Source: CAWHJN01 sp963829705
Lineage (GTDB): Bacteria; Bacteroidota; Rhodothermia; Rhodothermales; BA12
Reading direction: 5' to 3'
DNA length: 64,000 nucleotides
Assembly (NCBI GenBank): GCA_963829705.1
Contig: CAWHJN010000001.1
Span: 806,001-870,000, forward strand
Shown: positions 17,234 to 26,095 of the stretch, piece after piece
Layout: each line of letters begins with the position of its first letter
How positions within the stretch are numbered: position 1 is the first letter of the stretch
Position numbers and translations under genes: made by a program
The notes under the pieces: generated by a model
Told to the model about the DNA's origin: nothing
The model's database searches: none
The model's input: the letters and a program-made list of their open reading frames with translations, nothing else

Positions 17234-18544
17234 TCACCGCGTGTGCGTCGGCTCGACAGACGCGGTCACGGCGTCCAGGTCGAACACGCGCTGCTGCACG
17301 GGGGCGAGCAGGCTCGGCGGCGCCAGGCGCACCTGCAAGCGCGCCGTCAGCGCGTCGAAGGCGGCGCGGTTGGCGGCCAGCACGGGCGGCATCTCGGGGC
17401 CGAGTTCTTTGCGGTGATCCACCTGCACGCCGTTCTTCCAGAAGCGGAAGCACACGTGCGGCCCGGTCGCCAGGCCCGTCGAGCCGACGTAGCCGATCAC
17501 GTCGCCCTTCTCGACGCGCGTACCGGGGCGGATGCCTTTGGCGAAACGCGACATGTGGAGGTACTGCGTCTCGTACGTCCGGTCGTGGCGAATCTTGACG
17601 TAGTTGCCGTTGCCACGCGTGCGGCTCGCCGCGCTGACGACGCCCGCGCCGACGGCCAGAATGGGCGTGCCGGTGGGCGCGGCGTAGTCGGTGCCGAGGT
17701 GGGCTTTCCAGCGCTTCTGCACCGGATGGTAGCGCCGCATCGTGAACGCCGACGTCATGCGCGAGAATTTGAGGGGCGATTTCAGAAAGCCGTTCTCGAC
17801 ATTCTTGCCCTCAGCGTCGTAATAGCCCGCCAGCCCGTCCTGCTCGAAGCGGAAGGCCTCGTGCGTCCGGCCTTCGTGGACGATGCGCGCGGCGAGCACC
17901 TTCCCGGCTCCGACCACGTCGTCGCCGATGCGTTCTTCTTCGTAGACGAGCGCGAGCTGGTCGCCCTTCTGGAGGCGGTAGAAATCGATCTGCGCGCCGA
18001 AGATGGCGGCGAGTTCGGGAGCCAGCGCGTTGGAGGCGTTGGCGGCGTCGAGCGTGGCGTAGAGCGAGTTGTGGATGGTGCCCGTCACGGCGCGTTCGAC
18101 GCGCTCGACGAGGCGCTCGTATTCGCGCACCGACGGCGCGTCGCCCAGCGTGAGGACGACGTAGCTGCGCGTGTCACGCTCGTAGACGACGTGGTGCAGC
18201 GCGCCGTTTTCGGTGTAGACATGCCACGGACGCCCGGCGCGCAGCCCGGTGGCGTCGAGCACGTCGCCCCCGACGGATTCGAGCGCCATCCACTGCGCGC
18301 TGCCCAGCAGCCCGGCGTACGTGTCGCCCCGCGCGATGCGGCGCGTCTCGACCTCGAACATGGTGCTGGAAAAGCCGAAGTCGTCGAGCGTGGCGGTCTC
18401 GCGCGCGGCAGGTGCGGCGGGCAGTGCGACGGACTGCGCGGCGAGTTCGGGGCGGGCGTCGGGGCGGAAAATCACGAACGCCACGAGCAGCGCAGCGACG
18501 AAAATTCCTCCACGCACACTGTAAGAAAGGGGCTTCATCATCAC
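17234..18544 (-). CDS. M23 family metallopeptidase (LytM domain)
   Basis: A 436-residue cell-envelope protein. A hydrophobic N-terminal segment (GGIFVAALLVAFVIF, residues about 12-27) is a signal anchor. The middle contains an OapA/LysM-like region, and the C-terminal part is a LytM endopeptidase that would cut peptide cross-links in peptidoglycan. Zinc-site motifs are HLGTDYAAPTGTP (His and Asp) and GPHVCFRFW. The latter is HxC in place of the usual HxH; I recall this variant in Bacteroidota homologues, and Cys could still ligate zinc. Three consecutive ATG codons begin the frame. It lies 86 bp downstream of the SGNH/TPR gene on the same strand. Confidence 0.85.
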   Translation of the reverse strand: MMMKPLSYSVRGGIFVAALLVAFVIFRPDARPELAAQSVALPAAPAARETATLDDFGFSSTMFEVETRRIARGDTYAGLLGSAQWMALESVGGDVLDATGLRAGRPWHVYTENGALHHVVYERDTRSYVVLTLGDAPSVREYERLVERVERAVTGTIHNSLYATLDAANASNALAPELAAIFGAQIDFYRLQKGDQLALVYEEERIGDDVVGAGKVLAARIVHEGRTHEAFRFEQDGLAGYYDAEGKNVENGFLKSPLKFSRMTSAFTMRRYHPVQKRWKAHLGTDYAAPTGTPILAVGAGVVSAASRTRGNGNYVKIRHDRTYETQYLHMSRFAKGIRPGTRVEKGDVIGYVGSTGLATGPHVCFRFWKNGVQVDHRKELGPEMPPVLAANRAAFDALTARLQVRLAPPSLLAPVQQRVFDLDAVTASVEPTHTR

Positions 18545-18627
18545 GAGGGAAAGAGGGTTTAGGGGCTTCTTGTTCGCGCTACACTTTAAGTCTGTAACAC
18601 ATTAGAAGGTATCATGAGACTATCGGC

Positions 18628-18644
18628 AGGTCAACGGTTGACCT
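18628..18644. other. 17-bp palindrome at end of SGNH/TPR gene
   Basis: AGGTCAACGGTTGACCT is a perfect 8-bp inverted repeat around one base. It spans the last codons and stop of the SGNH/TPR gene and resembles an operator or a short 3' hairpin. Confidence 0.3.
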
Positions 18645-20583
18645 GAAGAAGTTGTTGTTTGAGGTCTTCCGCACCCGGCTGGTCGGGCCGCGCGGCCAGC
18701 ACGCGGTCTACTTCTTCGAGCGCTTCGGCATAGCGTCCCTGCTGCGCCAGTCCGCCTGCGAGGTTGTAGCGCGCCTGCACGTCCGAGGCGTCAAGCGCGA
18801 CGGCTCTTTCGAGTTGGATGACGGCGGCATCGACGCGGCCCAGTTGCAGCAGGAGGGCCCCGGCCATGCTCCGCCCTACGCTGGTTTCCTCGACCCGGTT
18901 GGCTTCCTCGAAATACGGCAGCGCCTCGGCGTAGCGCCCCTCGCCCATCAGCAGGTTGCCCGCCACCAGAAAACCGTCGTCGCCGAACGGGTACTCCTGC
19001 TGCGCCGCCCGGATGGCCCGGAACGCACCGGAGAGATCGCCCCCCACAGCGAAGGCATCGCGCTGAAGCGCGTTGGCCTCGCGCCACGAGATCTCGTTTC
19101 TGAAGAGCCGCCACGCGATCTTTTCGACGGGCGTGCGCGCCTGGAGCGTGTCGAGGTACGGAAGCGTGACGCCGACGGGCTGGAAGGGCCACACGGCTTT
19201 GAGTTGGAGGAGCCGGTAGACGCCTACGAGCGAATCGACGGGCGTGAGCAGCACGGCACGGCGGGCGACGGAGGCAGGCACAGCGCCCTCCCACGCGCCG
19301 ATCATGCCGCGCGCGCGCAGCGCATCGTAGAAGGCATCGGCGAGCGTGAAGTAGCCCTCCACCGTCGGGTGGAGGTGTTCGAGCATCATCTCGCGCCCCA
19401 CGATCCCGCCGGGCGACTTCTTCCGCAGCGCCGCTTCGGTGGGCACCACAGAGGCTCCGTGCGCCGCCGCCTGCGCCCGGATGACGGCGTTGATCTCTTC
19501 CGATGCGCGGAAGCGCAGTGCGTCGCGGTCGCGGGCCTCGCCGTAGTACGCCGCCGCAGCCGCCGTGTCGCCCCGCGCTTCGAGCGCCCGGGCCAGTCCG
19601 TAACGGCTCCGCGCGTCGAGCGAATCCTCGGCCACGAGCGCGCGCAGACCGTCGAGCGTGCCCGCCTGCCGGAACTCCTCTGCGGCAGCTTCGACGCGCG
19701 CGTCCCACCCCGCGTGGCCTTCCTGCTGTACCGACACGAACGGCGGCTGGTCGCGCTCATTGGAGGCCACCGTCCCGATCAGCACCGGCACGCCGGCCCG
19801 CTCGTAGCGCGCCAGCAGCGCGCCGAGGTTGGCCTCGAACTGGTCGATGCCCGCCCGGTAGAGGGCGCTGCCGTACGGGATCGTCTGCTCGCGCACGATG
19901 CGCGCCATGAGCGTATTGCCCTGCGGCGCGTCCGGCTGACCCATCGCGGCGAGGCCCATCACCCCGTTCCGCAGGAGTTGCACCGTCCGGAAGCGCTGCA
20001 GGCGCAGGTACGCCCGCACGAGCCCCGGGCTGCGCCCCAGCGACTCCGCCGACCCCACGCCCAGCGCGCCGTAAAACTCGTTGTGGCCCGCGTAGATCAG
20101 CACGGCATCGGGCCGCTGCGCGAGGATCTCGTCTGCGAGGTCGAGCAGCGTGTACGAGTTCACCGCCGCCATCGCCGTGTTGACGACCTCGATCTTCCGG
20201 TCGGGGAACGTCTGCTGGAGGCGCTGCTGGAGCATCCGCGAAAACGCGCCGCCATAGTAGAACGGAAATCCCGCCGCCGTAGACCCGCCCTGCACGACGA
20301 TGCGGTAGGTTGCTGGACTTTTCTCCGCAGAGAAAAAGTCCAGCAGGCTCGTCGGGACGTTCTGCTGGTGGTAGAAGTAGCGCCGCGCCACGTCGCGGTT
20401 CTGGTACAGGTAGCCCGGCGGGCTGTCAAGCGGCACGAACAGCGGCAGCGATTGCCCGTAACCCGCGAGGCGCAGCCCGCCTTCGAGAAGTCCGAAGAAC
20501 AGGACGGGCACGAGCACCATCACGACGGTAAACAGCCGCTTCCGCCCTGCCGACAACGGCGCGCTCGCTCCCTTCGCGCTCAC
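18631..20583 (-). CDS. SGNH hydrolase-like membrane protein with TPR repeats
   Basis: A 650-residue protein with an N-terminal membrane anchor (VVMVLVPVLFFGLLEGGLRL). An SGNH/GDSL-type domain follows: block I is VVQGGSTAAGFPF, then LIYAGHNEFYG and, towards its end, EHLHPTVEGYFTLAD with the likely catalytic His. The last ~130 residues are tetratricopeptide repeats (YAEALPYFEEANRV, AAVIQLERAVALDASDVQARYNLA, YAEALEEVDRVLAARP). The GTG at 20583 was chosen because its GTGA overlaps the TGA of the upstream adenosyltransferase gene, giving tight coupling. Esterase or O-acetyl-modifying activity on envelope glycans is plausible; the substrate is unknown. Confidence 0.75.
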   Translation of the reverse strand: MSAKGASAPLSAGRKRLFTVVMVLVPVLFFGLLEGGLRLAGYGQSLPLFVPLDSPPGYLYQNRDVARRYFYHQQNVPTSLLDFFSAEKSPATYRIVVQGGSTAAGFPFYYGGAFSRMLQQRLQQTFPDRKIEVVNTAMAAVNSYTLLDLADEILAQRPDAVLIYAGHNEFYGALGVGSAESLGRSPGLVRAYLRLQRFRTVQLLRNGVMGLAAMGQPDAPQGNTLMARIVREQTIPYGSALYRAGIDQFEANLGALLARYERAGVPVLIGTVASNERDQPPFVSVQQEGHAGWDARVEAAAEEFRQAGTLDGLRALVAEDSLDARSRYGLARALEARGDTAAAAAYYGEARDRDALRFRASEEINAVIRAQAAAHGASVVPTEAALRKKSPGGIVGREMMLEHLHPTVEGYFTLADAFYDALRARGMIGAWEGAVPASVARRAVLLTPVDSLVGVYRLLQLKAVWPFQPVGVTLPYLDTLQARTPVEKIAWRLFRNEISWREANALQRDAFAVGGDLSGAFRAIRAAQQEYPFGDDGFLVAGNLLMGEGRYAEALPYFEEANRVEETSVGRSMAGALLLQLGRVDAAVIQLERAVALDASDVQARYNLAGGLAQQGRYAEALEEVDRVLAARPDQPGAEDLKQQLLQVNR

Positions 20584-21149
20584 GCCTTTCTCAGGGCGTC
20601 GGGGATCCACTCGGTTTCGCCGCCGCCCGCCCGCGCGTTCACCCACCGCGCCATCACGAACAGCAGATCCGACAGCCGGTTGAGGTAGACGAGCGCGTGC
20701 GCGTTGAAACGCTCGCCGGGGGCCGCCTCTACCGCCAGCCGCTCGGCCCGTCGGCAGACGGTGCGCGCCAGGTGCAGCTGCGCCGCCGCCGGGTGGCCGC
20801 CGGGCAGAATGAAGTGCTTGAGCGGCGGCAGGTCGGCCTCGAAGGCGTCGATGTCCTGTTCCAGCGCCGTCGTCATCGACGGCGTGATGCGGGGCACGAA
20901 CGGCTTGCTCTCGGCAGGCGTGGCGAGGTCGGCTCCGAGGACGAACAGGTCGCTCTGCACCCGGAAGAGCACCGCGCGGGCGCGCTCGAACGCCGCGTCG
21001 TCGCCCAGCGCACTCAGCGCGACGCCGACGACCGAATTGGCCTCGTCGACCGTTCCGTAGGCCTCGATGCGCGGGTGGCTTTTGAGGACGCGGTCGCCGC
21101 CGAAGAGTCCGGTGGTGCCTTCGTCGCCGGTGCGCGTGTAGATTTTCAT
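20580..21149 (-). CDS. Cob(I)yrinic acid a,c-diamide adenosyltransferase, PduO type
   Basis: A 189-residue ATP:cob(I)alamin adenosyltransferase that makes coenzyme B12. The conserved N-terminus YTRTGDEGTTGLFGGDR (ATP-binding) starts at residue 4. The helical bundle shows EAYGTVDEANSVVG, GGHPAAAQLHLARTVCRRAER and LNRLSDLLFVMARW. The frame is open to 21185, but the start at 21149 (MKIYTRTGDE) matches the family. The stop overlaps the GTG of the SGNH/TPR gene by four bases, so the two are translationally coupled although functionally unrelated. No other B12 genes are in the window. Confidence 0.93.
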   Translation of the reverse strand: MKIYTRTGDEGTTGLFGGDRVLKSHPRIEAYGTVDEANSVVGVALSALGDDAAFERARAVLFRVQSDLFVLGADLATPAESKPFVPRITPSMTTALEQDIDAFEADLPPLKHFILPGGHPAAAQLHLARTVCRRAERLAVEAAPGERFNAHALVYLNRLSDLLFVMARWVNARAGGGETEWIPDALRKA

Positions 21150-21214
21150 GGGATGGATGAGAGCGGAACCTGGGGCGTTCAACACGTAGATCCCGCCCCT
21201 CTTTCCCCGAAACC

Positions 21215-21685
21215 GTGGTGTTTTACAAGATACGCGCTGCCGCCCTGCTGTTCATCCTCGCGCTCGCCGGATGCGACGCCCAGCGCGTGCAGGATGGGTT
21301 CGAGGAGCAGGCCAACCAGCCCCCCAGCGGCTACACCTCCACCGACCGCAAAGGCGCCGTCAGCAACACCGACCCGGACGACTGGCGCACGGCTCCGCTC
21401 TACGCCGGAAAAGTCTACGTCGACCCTGCCTACCCCAACCCCACCGTGGGCGAGACGGTGACCATCAACGTGCTCCTGAGCGGCTACCGGGGGTGCGTGT
21501 CGCTCCGAGGCTATCGCAGCGACGGACGGCTCGTGGAGCTCGACGCGCTCAACGAGGGCCTCGACGGCGGCTACTTTCTGCAGTTCAGCCCGGCCGCGCT
21601 CGGTCGCCTCGGCCTGGCGCGCGTTTTCTTGCAGGACTGTGCGACACGCGACATCATCTCGTACGGCGACGTGCTACTCAACTGA
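21215..21685 (+). CDS. Hypothetical lipoprotein
   Basis: A 156-residue protein with a GTG start and a lipoprotein signal (AALLFILALAGC, Cys near residue 20). After a polar linker, the mature part contains VYVDPAYPNPTVGETVTINVLLSGYRGCVSL, reminiscent of a beta-sandwich of the kind seen in sorting-domain or Ig-like modules (compare the PNPF/PNP turn of secreted Bacteroidota proteins). No enzyme motif is visible. It is divergent from the adenosyltransferase gene, with 65 bp between starts. The family was not recognised. Confidence 0.6.
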   Translation: MVFYKIRAAALLFILALAGCDAQRVQDGFEEQANQPPSGYTSTDRKGAVSNTDPDDWRTAPLYAGKVYVDPAYPNPTVGETVTINVLLSGYRGCVSLRGYRSDGRLVELDALNEGLDGGYFLQFSPAALGRLGLARVFLQDCATRDIISYGDVLLN

Positions 21686-21817
21686 CGTGGGTGGATAGGG
21701 GCAGTGGGGTGCGCTTTCTCGTTCCACTGACGCCTCGTTTCTAACCTCTACAATGTAGCAACGGCGGCTCTCGCAGCCATCTGGGCGCGTTGGGGCACCC
21801 CATCAGCCTCTACCGCC

Positions 21818-22708
21818 ATGCGCCTCCGCCACCTCGGCTACGCCTGCCAGAACCTCACGCTCGAAACCAAGAGCCGCACCGTCCGCAAGGCCAACCTCCG
21901 CACCGAGGCGGTCATCCCAGTCGTCGCGCAAAACCTCGACGACGTGCTGGCGATGCTCAGGTGGAACCGTGCGCACGGCCTGTTTTTCCTGCGTATCTCG
22001 TCCGACCTCATCCCCTTCGGGCCGCTGCCGGAGTTTCCGTTCGACTGGGCCGAGGCTTTTAAATGGAAGTTCGACGAGATCCGGCGGTTCGTGAAGGCCG
22101 AAGGCATCCGGGTGACGAGCCATCCGGGTCAGTACACCGTCCTCAACTCGCCGCGCCCTGAAGTCGTCGAGGCGTCGCTCGAAGAGTTGGAGCACCAGGC
22201 GAAGGTGCTACGGTTGATGGACCCGAACGGCACGATGACGCTGCACGTGGGCGGCGGCTACGGCGACAAGCCTGCTGCGCGCCAGCGGTTCGTGCAGAAC
22301 GCCCGGCGCCTCTCCGACGACGCGCACGCGCGCCTCATCATCGAAAACGACGACACGACGTGGAGCCTGCCCGAGGTCGTCGCGCTTGGCGAGGAAACCG
22401 GCCTGGCCGTCGTCGTCGATCTGTTCCACCACCGCATCTTCCCCGGCGACACGCCGTGGGAAGCAAACCTCCAGGATCTGCTCCGCCGCGCGATGGCGAC
22501 GTGGGGCAAGCGGGTGCCCAAGCTGCACCTGTCGTCGGGCAAAACAGGCTCGCGTACCGGTCACGCCGATTTCGTGGCACCGGAAGATTTCGACACGCTC
22601 GTGGCCGTGATGGACGCCCTCGAACCCGCCGACGCGCCGTACGACCTCATGCTCGAAGCCAAGCAGAAAGAGCGCGCCGTCCTTGCCCTCCAGGCCGCGC
22701 GTGCCTAA
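21818..22708 (+). CDS. uvsE: UV DNA damage endonuclease UvsE
   Basis: A 296-residue UVDE-type endonuclease that nicks DNA 5' of UV photoproducts, giving a repair route separate from UvrABC. TIM-barrel signatures are all present: LGYACQN at the N-terminus, LRISSDLIPFG, VTSHPGQYTVLNSP, TLHVGGGYGDK, IIENDD, VVVDLFHHRIFPG and LHLSSGKTGSRTGHADFV, which supply the metal-binding His, Glu and Asp residues. The start at 21818 gives the standard length. It is followed by a TTCG-loop terminator. Such an enzyme suits an organism exposed to strong sunlight. Confidence 0.93.
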   Translation: MRLRHLGYACQNLTLETKSRTVRKANLRTEAVIPVVAQNLDDVLAMLRWNRAHGLFFLRISSDLIPFGPLPEFPFDWAEAFKWKFDEIRRFVKAEGIRVTSHPGQYTVLNSPRPEVVEASLEELEHQAKVLRLMDPNGTMTLHVGGGYGDKPAARQRFVQNARRLSDDAHARLIIENDDTTWSLPEVVALGEETGLAVVVDLFHHRIFPGDTPWEANLQDLLRRAMATWGKRVPKLHLSSGKTGSRTGHADFVAPEDFDTLVAVMDALEPADAPYDLMLEAKQKERAVLALQAARA

Positions 22709-22750
22709 CAAACGCCGGAACCCACGCCAGCACCGCCGGTTGGGCCGCGC

Positions 22751-22772
22751 AAGCCTGCTTCGGCGGGCTTTT
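22751..22772 (+). terminator. Terminator after uvsE
   Basis: An 8-bp stem AAGCCTGC / GCGGGCTT (one G-T pair) with a TTCG tetraloop is followed by TT. A stable short hairpin 42 bp past the uvsE stop. Confidence 0.7.
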
Positions 22773-22845
22773 GACGCTGCACGGCGTGCCTACCTGGGCG
22801 GCCGCCGCTGCATTCCATTCCGCCCTGCATTACGGAGGTGATCCT

Positions 22846-22887
22846 ATGTCTGATATGCAGAAGGGAGCCTCTGGTGAGGCCTGCTAG
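22846..22887 (+). CDS. Tiny ORF (13 codons) with perfect Shine-Dalgarno
   Basis: ATG at 22846 opens a 13-residue frame, MSDMQKGASGEAC, ending in TAG. The ribosome-binding site GGAGGTGATCC (22834-22844) matches the complement of the 16S rRNA 3' tail over 11 bases and touches the start region. This is remarkable in a genome whose other genes lack such sites. It is flanked by the uvsE terminator and a second terminator, so it would be its own transcript. A stem GGGAGCC / GGCTCCC (22863-22869, 22900-22906) brackets the second half of the ORF. It may be a real microprotein, a leader, or a small RNA that titrates the anti-Shine-Dalgarno. Coding status is uncertain. Confidence 0.4.
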   Translation: MSDMQKGASGEAC

Positions 22888-22914
22888 CAACAGCTTGCCG
22901 GCTCCCGGACAGCT

Positions 22915-22958
22915 ACAAAAAGGCGCTGCCTCCCTTCGGGGAAGCAGCGCCTTTTCTT
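22915..22958. terminator. Bidirectional terminator
   Basis: An 8-bp stem GGCGCTGC (22922-22929) / GCAGCGCC (22944-22951) is flanked by AAAAA on the left and TTTTCTT on the right. It can therefore end both the tiny plus-strand transcript and the minus-strand sorting-domain gene. Confidence 0.8.
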
Positions 22959-23000
22959 AATCCGTGGCACCGGAAAAGGGTGCCAACGTGCGGAAGCGAT

Positions 23001-23354
23001 TTACCGGATCAGCGCCACCTGGCGCGACACCACCGTTTTGCCCGCCTGCACGCGGTAGAGGTAAAGTCCGGCAGGCAAGCCGTCGGCCTCGACGGTGAAG
23101 GCGCGGCTCTCGCCCCGCTCCATCGGGCCACGGTAGACCTCGGCCACGCGCTGGCCCAGCAGGTTGTACAGTTCCACGGTCACTTCCTGCGGCGCATCCA
23201 CGCTGACAGTGAAGCTCGTCGAGGCCGAAAACGGGTTGGGAGACGCGGCGGAGACGCGCACGGGCTCGCCGGGCGTCTGCTGCGCCTGCGCCGTCGCGCT
23301 GAAGGCGAACACCAGCAGCAGCGCGGAAAGGGAAACTTGTAGCGTTGTTCTCAT
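23001..23354 (-). CDS. Small secreted protein consisting of a type IX sorting domain
   Basis: A 117-residue protein. A signal peptide (LQVSLSALLLVFAFSATAQA-Q) is followed within about 12 residues by a complete type A sorting domain of the type IX secretion system: SAASPNPFSASTSFTVSV, then VELYNLLGQRVAEVYRG, ending LPAGLYLYRVQAGKTVVSRQVALIR. There is essentially no cargo between signal and sorting domain. The frame is open to 23558, but the ATG at 23354 begins the signal peptide. It may be a decoy or adaptor substrate of the secretion machine, or the remnant of a larger protein. It is divergent from the DUF5916 gene. Confidence 0.8.
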   Translation of the reverse strand: MRTTLQVSLSALLLVFAFSATAQAQQTPGEPVRVSAASPNPFSASTSFTVSVDAPQEVTVELYNLLGQRVAEVYRGPMERGESRAFTVEADGLPAGLYLYRVQAGKTVVSRQVALIR

Positions 23355-23472
23355 AAGAGAGGGCACAGCGGGGGATGATGGCTTGTAGTATGGAACGTGC
23401 GAGATGTTTCGCAAAAGGGCCGCGAACCCCACGCGCCACGCAAAGCAAATACCAGGCCCGCTCCCGACGTTC

Positions 23473-25946
23473 ATGCTCTTCGCCACGCTGTTGCTTGCCC
23501 TCGCCGGCCTTGCAACGGACACCCCTTCACTCGAGGCCGCGCCCGTCAACGCCGCCATTCATGTTGACGGACGCCTGGACGAGGCCGACTGGCGCAACGC
23601 TCCTCCCGCCTCGGGCTTTCTCCAGTCGGAGCCGAACGAAGGGGCGCAGCCCTCGCAGAAAACCGAGGTGCGCGTGCTCTTCAGCGACGACGCCCTCTAC
23701 GTCGGCGCGCGGATGTTCGACACCGAGCCGTCCAAGATTCAGCGCACCCTGGGCCGCCGCGACGCCTTCAACCAGGCCGACTGGTTCCAGGTGGCCATCG
23801 ACGGCTACCGCGACCGCAAGACCGCGCTGCTCTTTGCCGTCAACGCCGCGGGCGTGCAGGTAGACGGCACGCTCTCGGGCGGTGACGACGACCTCTCGTG
23901 GGATGCCGTGTGGACGTCCGAGGTCCACGTCGACGACGAGGGGTGGACGGCGGAGATCAAGATTCCGTACAGCATGTTGCGCTTCTCGCGCGCCGAGCGG
24001 CAAACGTGGGGGATCAACTTCCGCCGCGCCATTCCGCGCACTGCCGAGGAGGTGGAGTGGTCGCTGGTGCGGCGCGAAGACGAGGCGCGCGGCGTCGTGG
24101 CGGGCTTCGGCACGCTCGAAGGGCTGCGCGGCATCCACCCCCGGCGCAACGTGCAGGTGACGCCCTACGTGCTCGCGGGCGCGCGGATAGACGAGGAGCG
24201 GCGCGGCCTCTCCGACGCTGCCCTCGACGCCAACGTGGGAGCCGACGTGAAGGTGGGACTCGCGCCCAACGTCACGCTCGACCTCACCGTCAACCCGGAC
24301 TTCGGGCAGGTCGAGGCCGACCCTGCCACGCTCAACCTGAGCGCCTTCGAGGTCGTGCTGCGCGAGCGGCGCCCGTTTTTCGTCGAGGGGCTGGACATCT
24401 TCCAGCCTTTCCGACAACGATTGCGAGGTGCTCTACACGCGCCGTATCGGAGCCTCGGCCCCCGTCATCGGGGCGGCGAAGCTGACGGGGCGCACGCCGC
24501 GCGGGCTGTCGTTTGGCGTGCTCGGCGCCACCACCGGCGACCGCTTCACGCCTGACCGCGCCTTCGGGGCTGCCCGCGCTCGGCAGACGGTGGGGCGCGA
24601 CTCGCGCGTGGGCGTCATCGCGACGTACTTCGACGGCACCCTCGGCGGCACGAGCGCGCGCCGCGCCTTCGCGGGCGTCGCCGACTGGGACGTGCGCTTT
24701 CTCGGCAACACCCACTCCGTCTCCGGCCGCCTCGGCACGACGCACCGCCGCACCGACAGCGCGCCGTACACGACCGGATTTTCTGGCGCGGTCAACGCGC
24801 AGCGCCTCAGCGGCACCTGGCGCTGGTCGCTCGGCAGCAGCCTCACCGACCGCCACTACAACCTCAACGACGCCGGACGCCTTCGCCGCAACAACACCCT
24901 CAGCTTCAACGGGCGCCTCTCGCACGAGATCAACGGAGGGCCGCCCCTTCTGGCTGTTCAACCGCGGGTCGCTTCGCCTCTCCGGCGGCAACTCGTTTGC
25001 CTATGCCGAAAAGCTGAGTCAGGGACTGGGCCTGTTTTTCTTTACCGAACTCACCACGCGCGGCTACCAGAACATCCGCATCGACGTCTTCACCGATTAC
25101 CTCTTCGGCGGCTACGACCTCTACGAGACGCGCGGCCTCGGCGCGCGCGCGCAGCCCCGCGAGGCGAGCCTGAGCCTGGGCTTCGAAACCGACGAACGGC
25201 GCACCTGGACGCTCGAACCCGGCGTGGAGGTGAAGTTCTACGGCGACGGCGGGCGTGAAGCCGAATTCGGCCTCGAAGCCGATGCACGGCTCGGCACGCG
25301 CGTCGAGGTGGGGGCTGAAGTGCAGTTCGGCCGTGAAGACGCCCGCGTGGAGTGGGTCGCCAACGAAACGCTCCGCCCCCGCGAGGGCGGCTGGGACATC
25401 GGCACCTTCGGCGGTTCTCCTGACGGTCTGGGTGAGGCCGACTACACGCCGTTCGACGACGGCGGCGCGCTCGCCGGTCTGCTGGCGAACCACCTGCCCT
25501 ACGGCGCGACAGCGAGCCACTTTCTGCCCGTCTTCGGCGCGCGTGACGGGCGCACCTTCGACGCCTCGCTCCGCACGACGGCCATGTTCACGCCCGACTT
25601 GTCGCTCCAACTCTACGGCCAGCTCTTCGCCGCCCGGGGCCGCTACCGGAATTTCCTCCTGCTCACGTCACCCAACGCGCAGCCCCGCTTCGACGCCTAC
25701 CCCAAAAAGCAGGCGTACCAGGTGGCCTCGTTCCAGCTCAACACCGTGCTGCGCTGGCAGTACCGGCCCGGCTCCACGCTTTTCGTGGTGTGGACGCAGG
25801 CGCGCAGCAACGACCTCGATCAAGACCCCTTCGACGACGCGCCGTACCTCTACGACACCACTACGGGCCGCCAGCTTGCCGATGCCTTCGACCTCTACCC
25901 GGCCAACCAGCTCCTCTTCAAGCTCACGTATACGCTTCTGCGGTAG
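23473..25946 (+). pseudogene. CBM9-like/DUF5916 outer-membrane protein, two frameshifts
   Basis: The reconstructed length is 823 residues. The signal peptide MLFATLLLALAGLA leads to a carbohydrate-binding family 9-like domain (IHVDGRLDEADWRNA ... VLFSDDALYVGARMFD), then the DUF5916 beta-barrel region rich in aromatic, alternating strands and ending LLFKLTYTLLR. Reading changes frame twice. Near 24406 an extra C separates GLDIFQ from DNDCEVLYTRRIG. Near 24930 an extra G in GGAGGG separates HEING from GRPFWLFNRGSL. Both are single-base gains in short homopolymers, and the protein sequence is otherwise family-like, so sequencing error is more likely than decay. The function is presumably glycan-related or envelope-associated, but unproven. 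Confidence 0.8.
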
Positions 25947-26095
25947 GAAGAGGGCCGACGATTGCCTGGCTTTGACCACCCCTTCAGCGCGTAGTTTGCG
26001 ACGATGAAGCTCGCCGTGCACGCCTATCGGTCGACGGCGAAAAAGCTTTGCTGGAGGTGCTGGAACTCGTCGTCCAGCACGCCGCACCACAGGGG

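Noticed and set aside
25947..26095. A short ATG frame beginning MKLAVHAYRS in the gap between the DUF5916 and FG-GAP genes
   Set aside because: It runs into the antisense of the FG-GAP gene with no conserved motif, terminator or promoter. At most a gene remnant; not supportable as a CDS.
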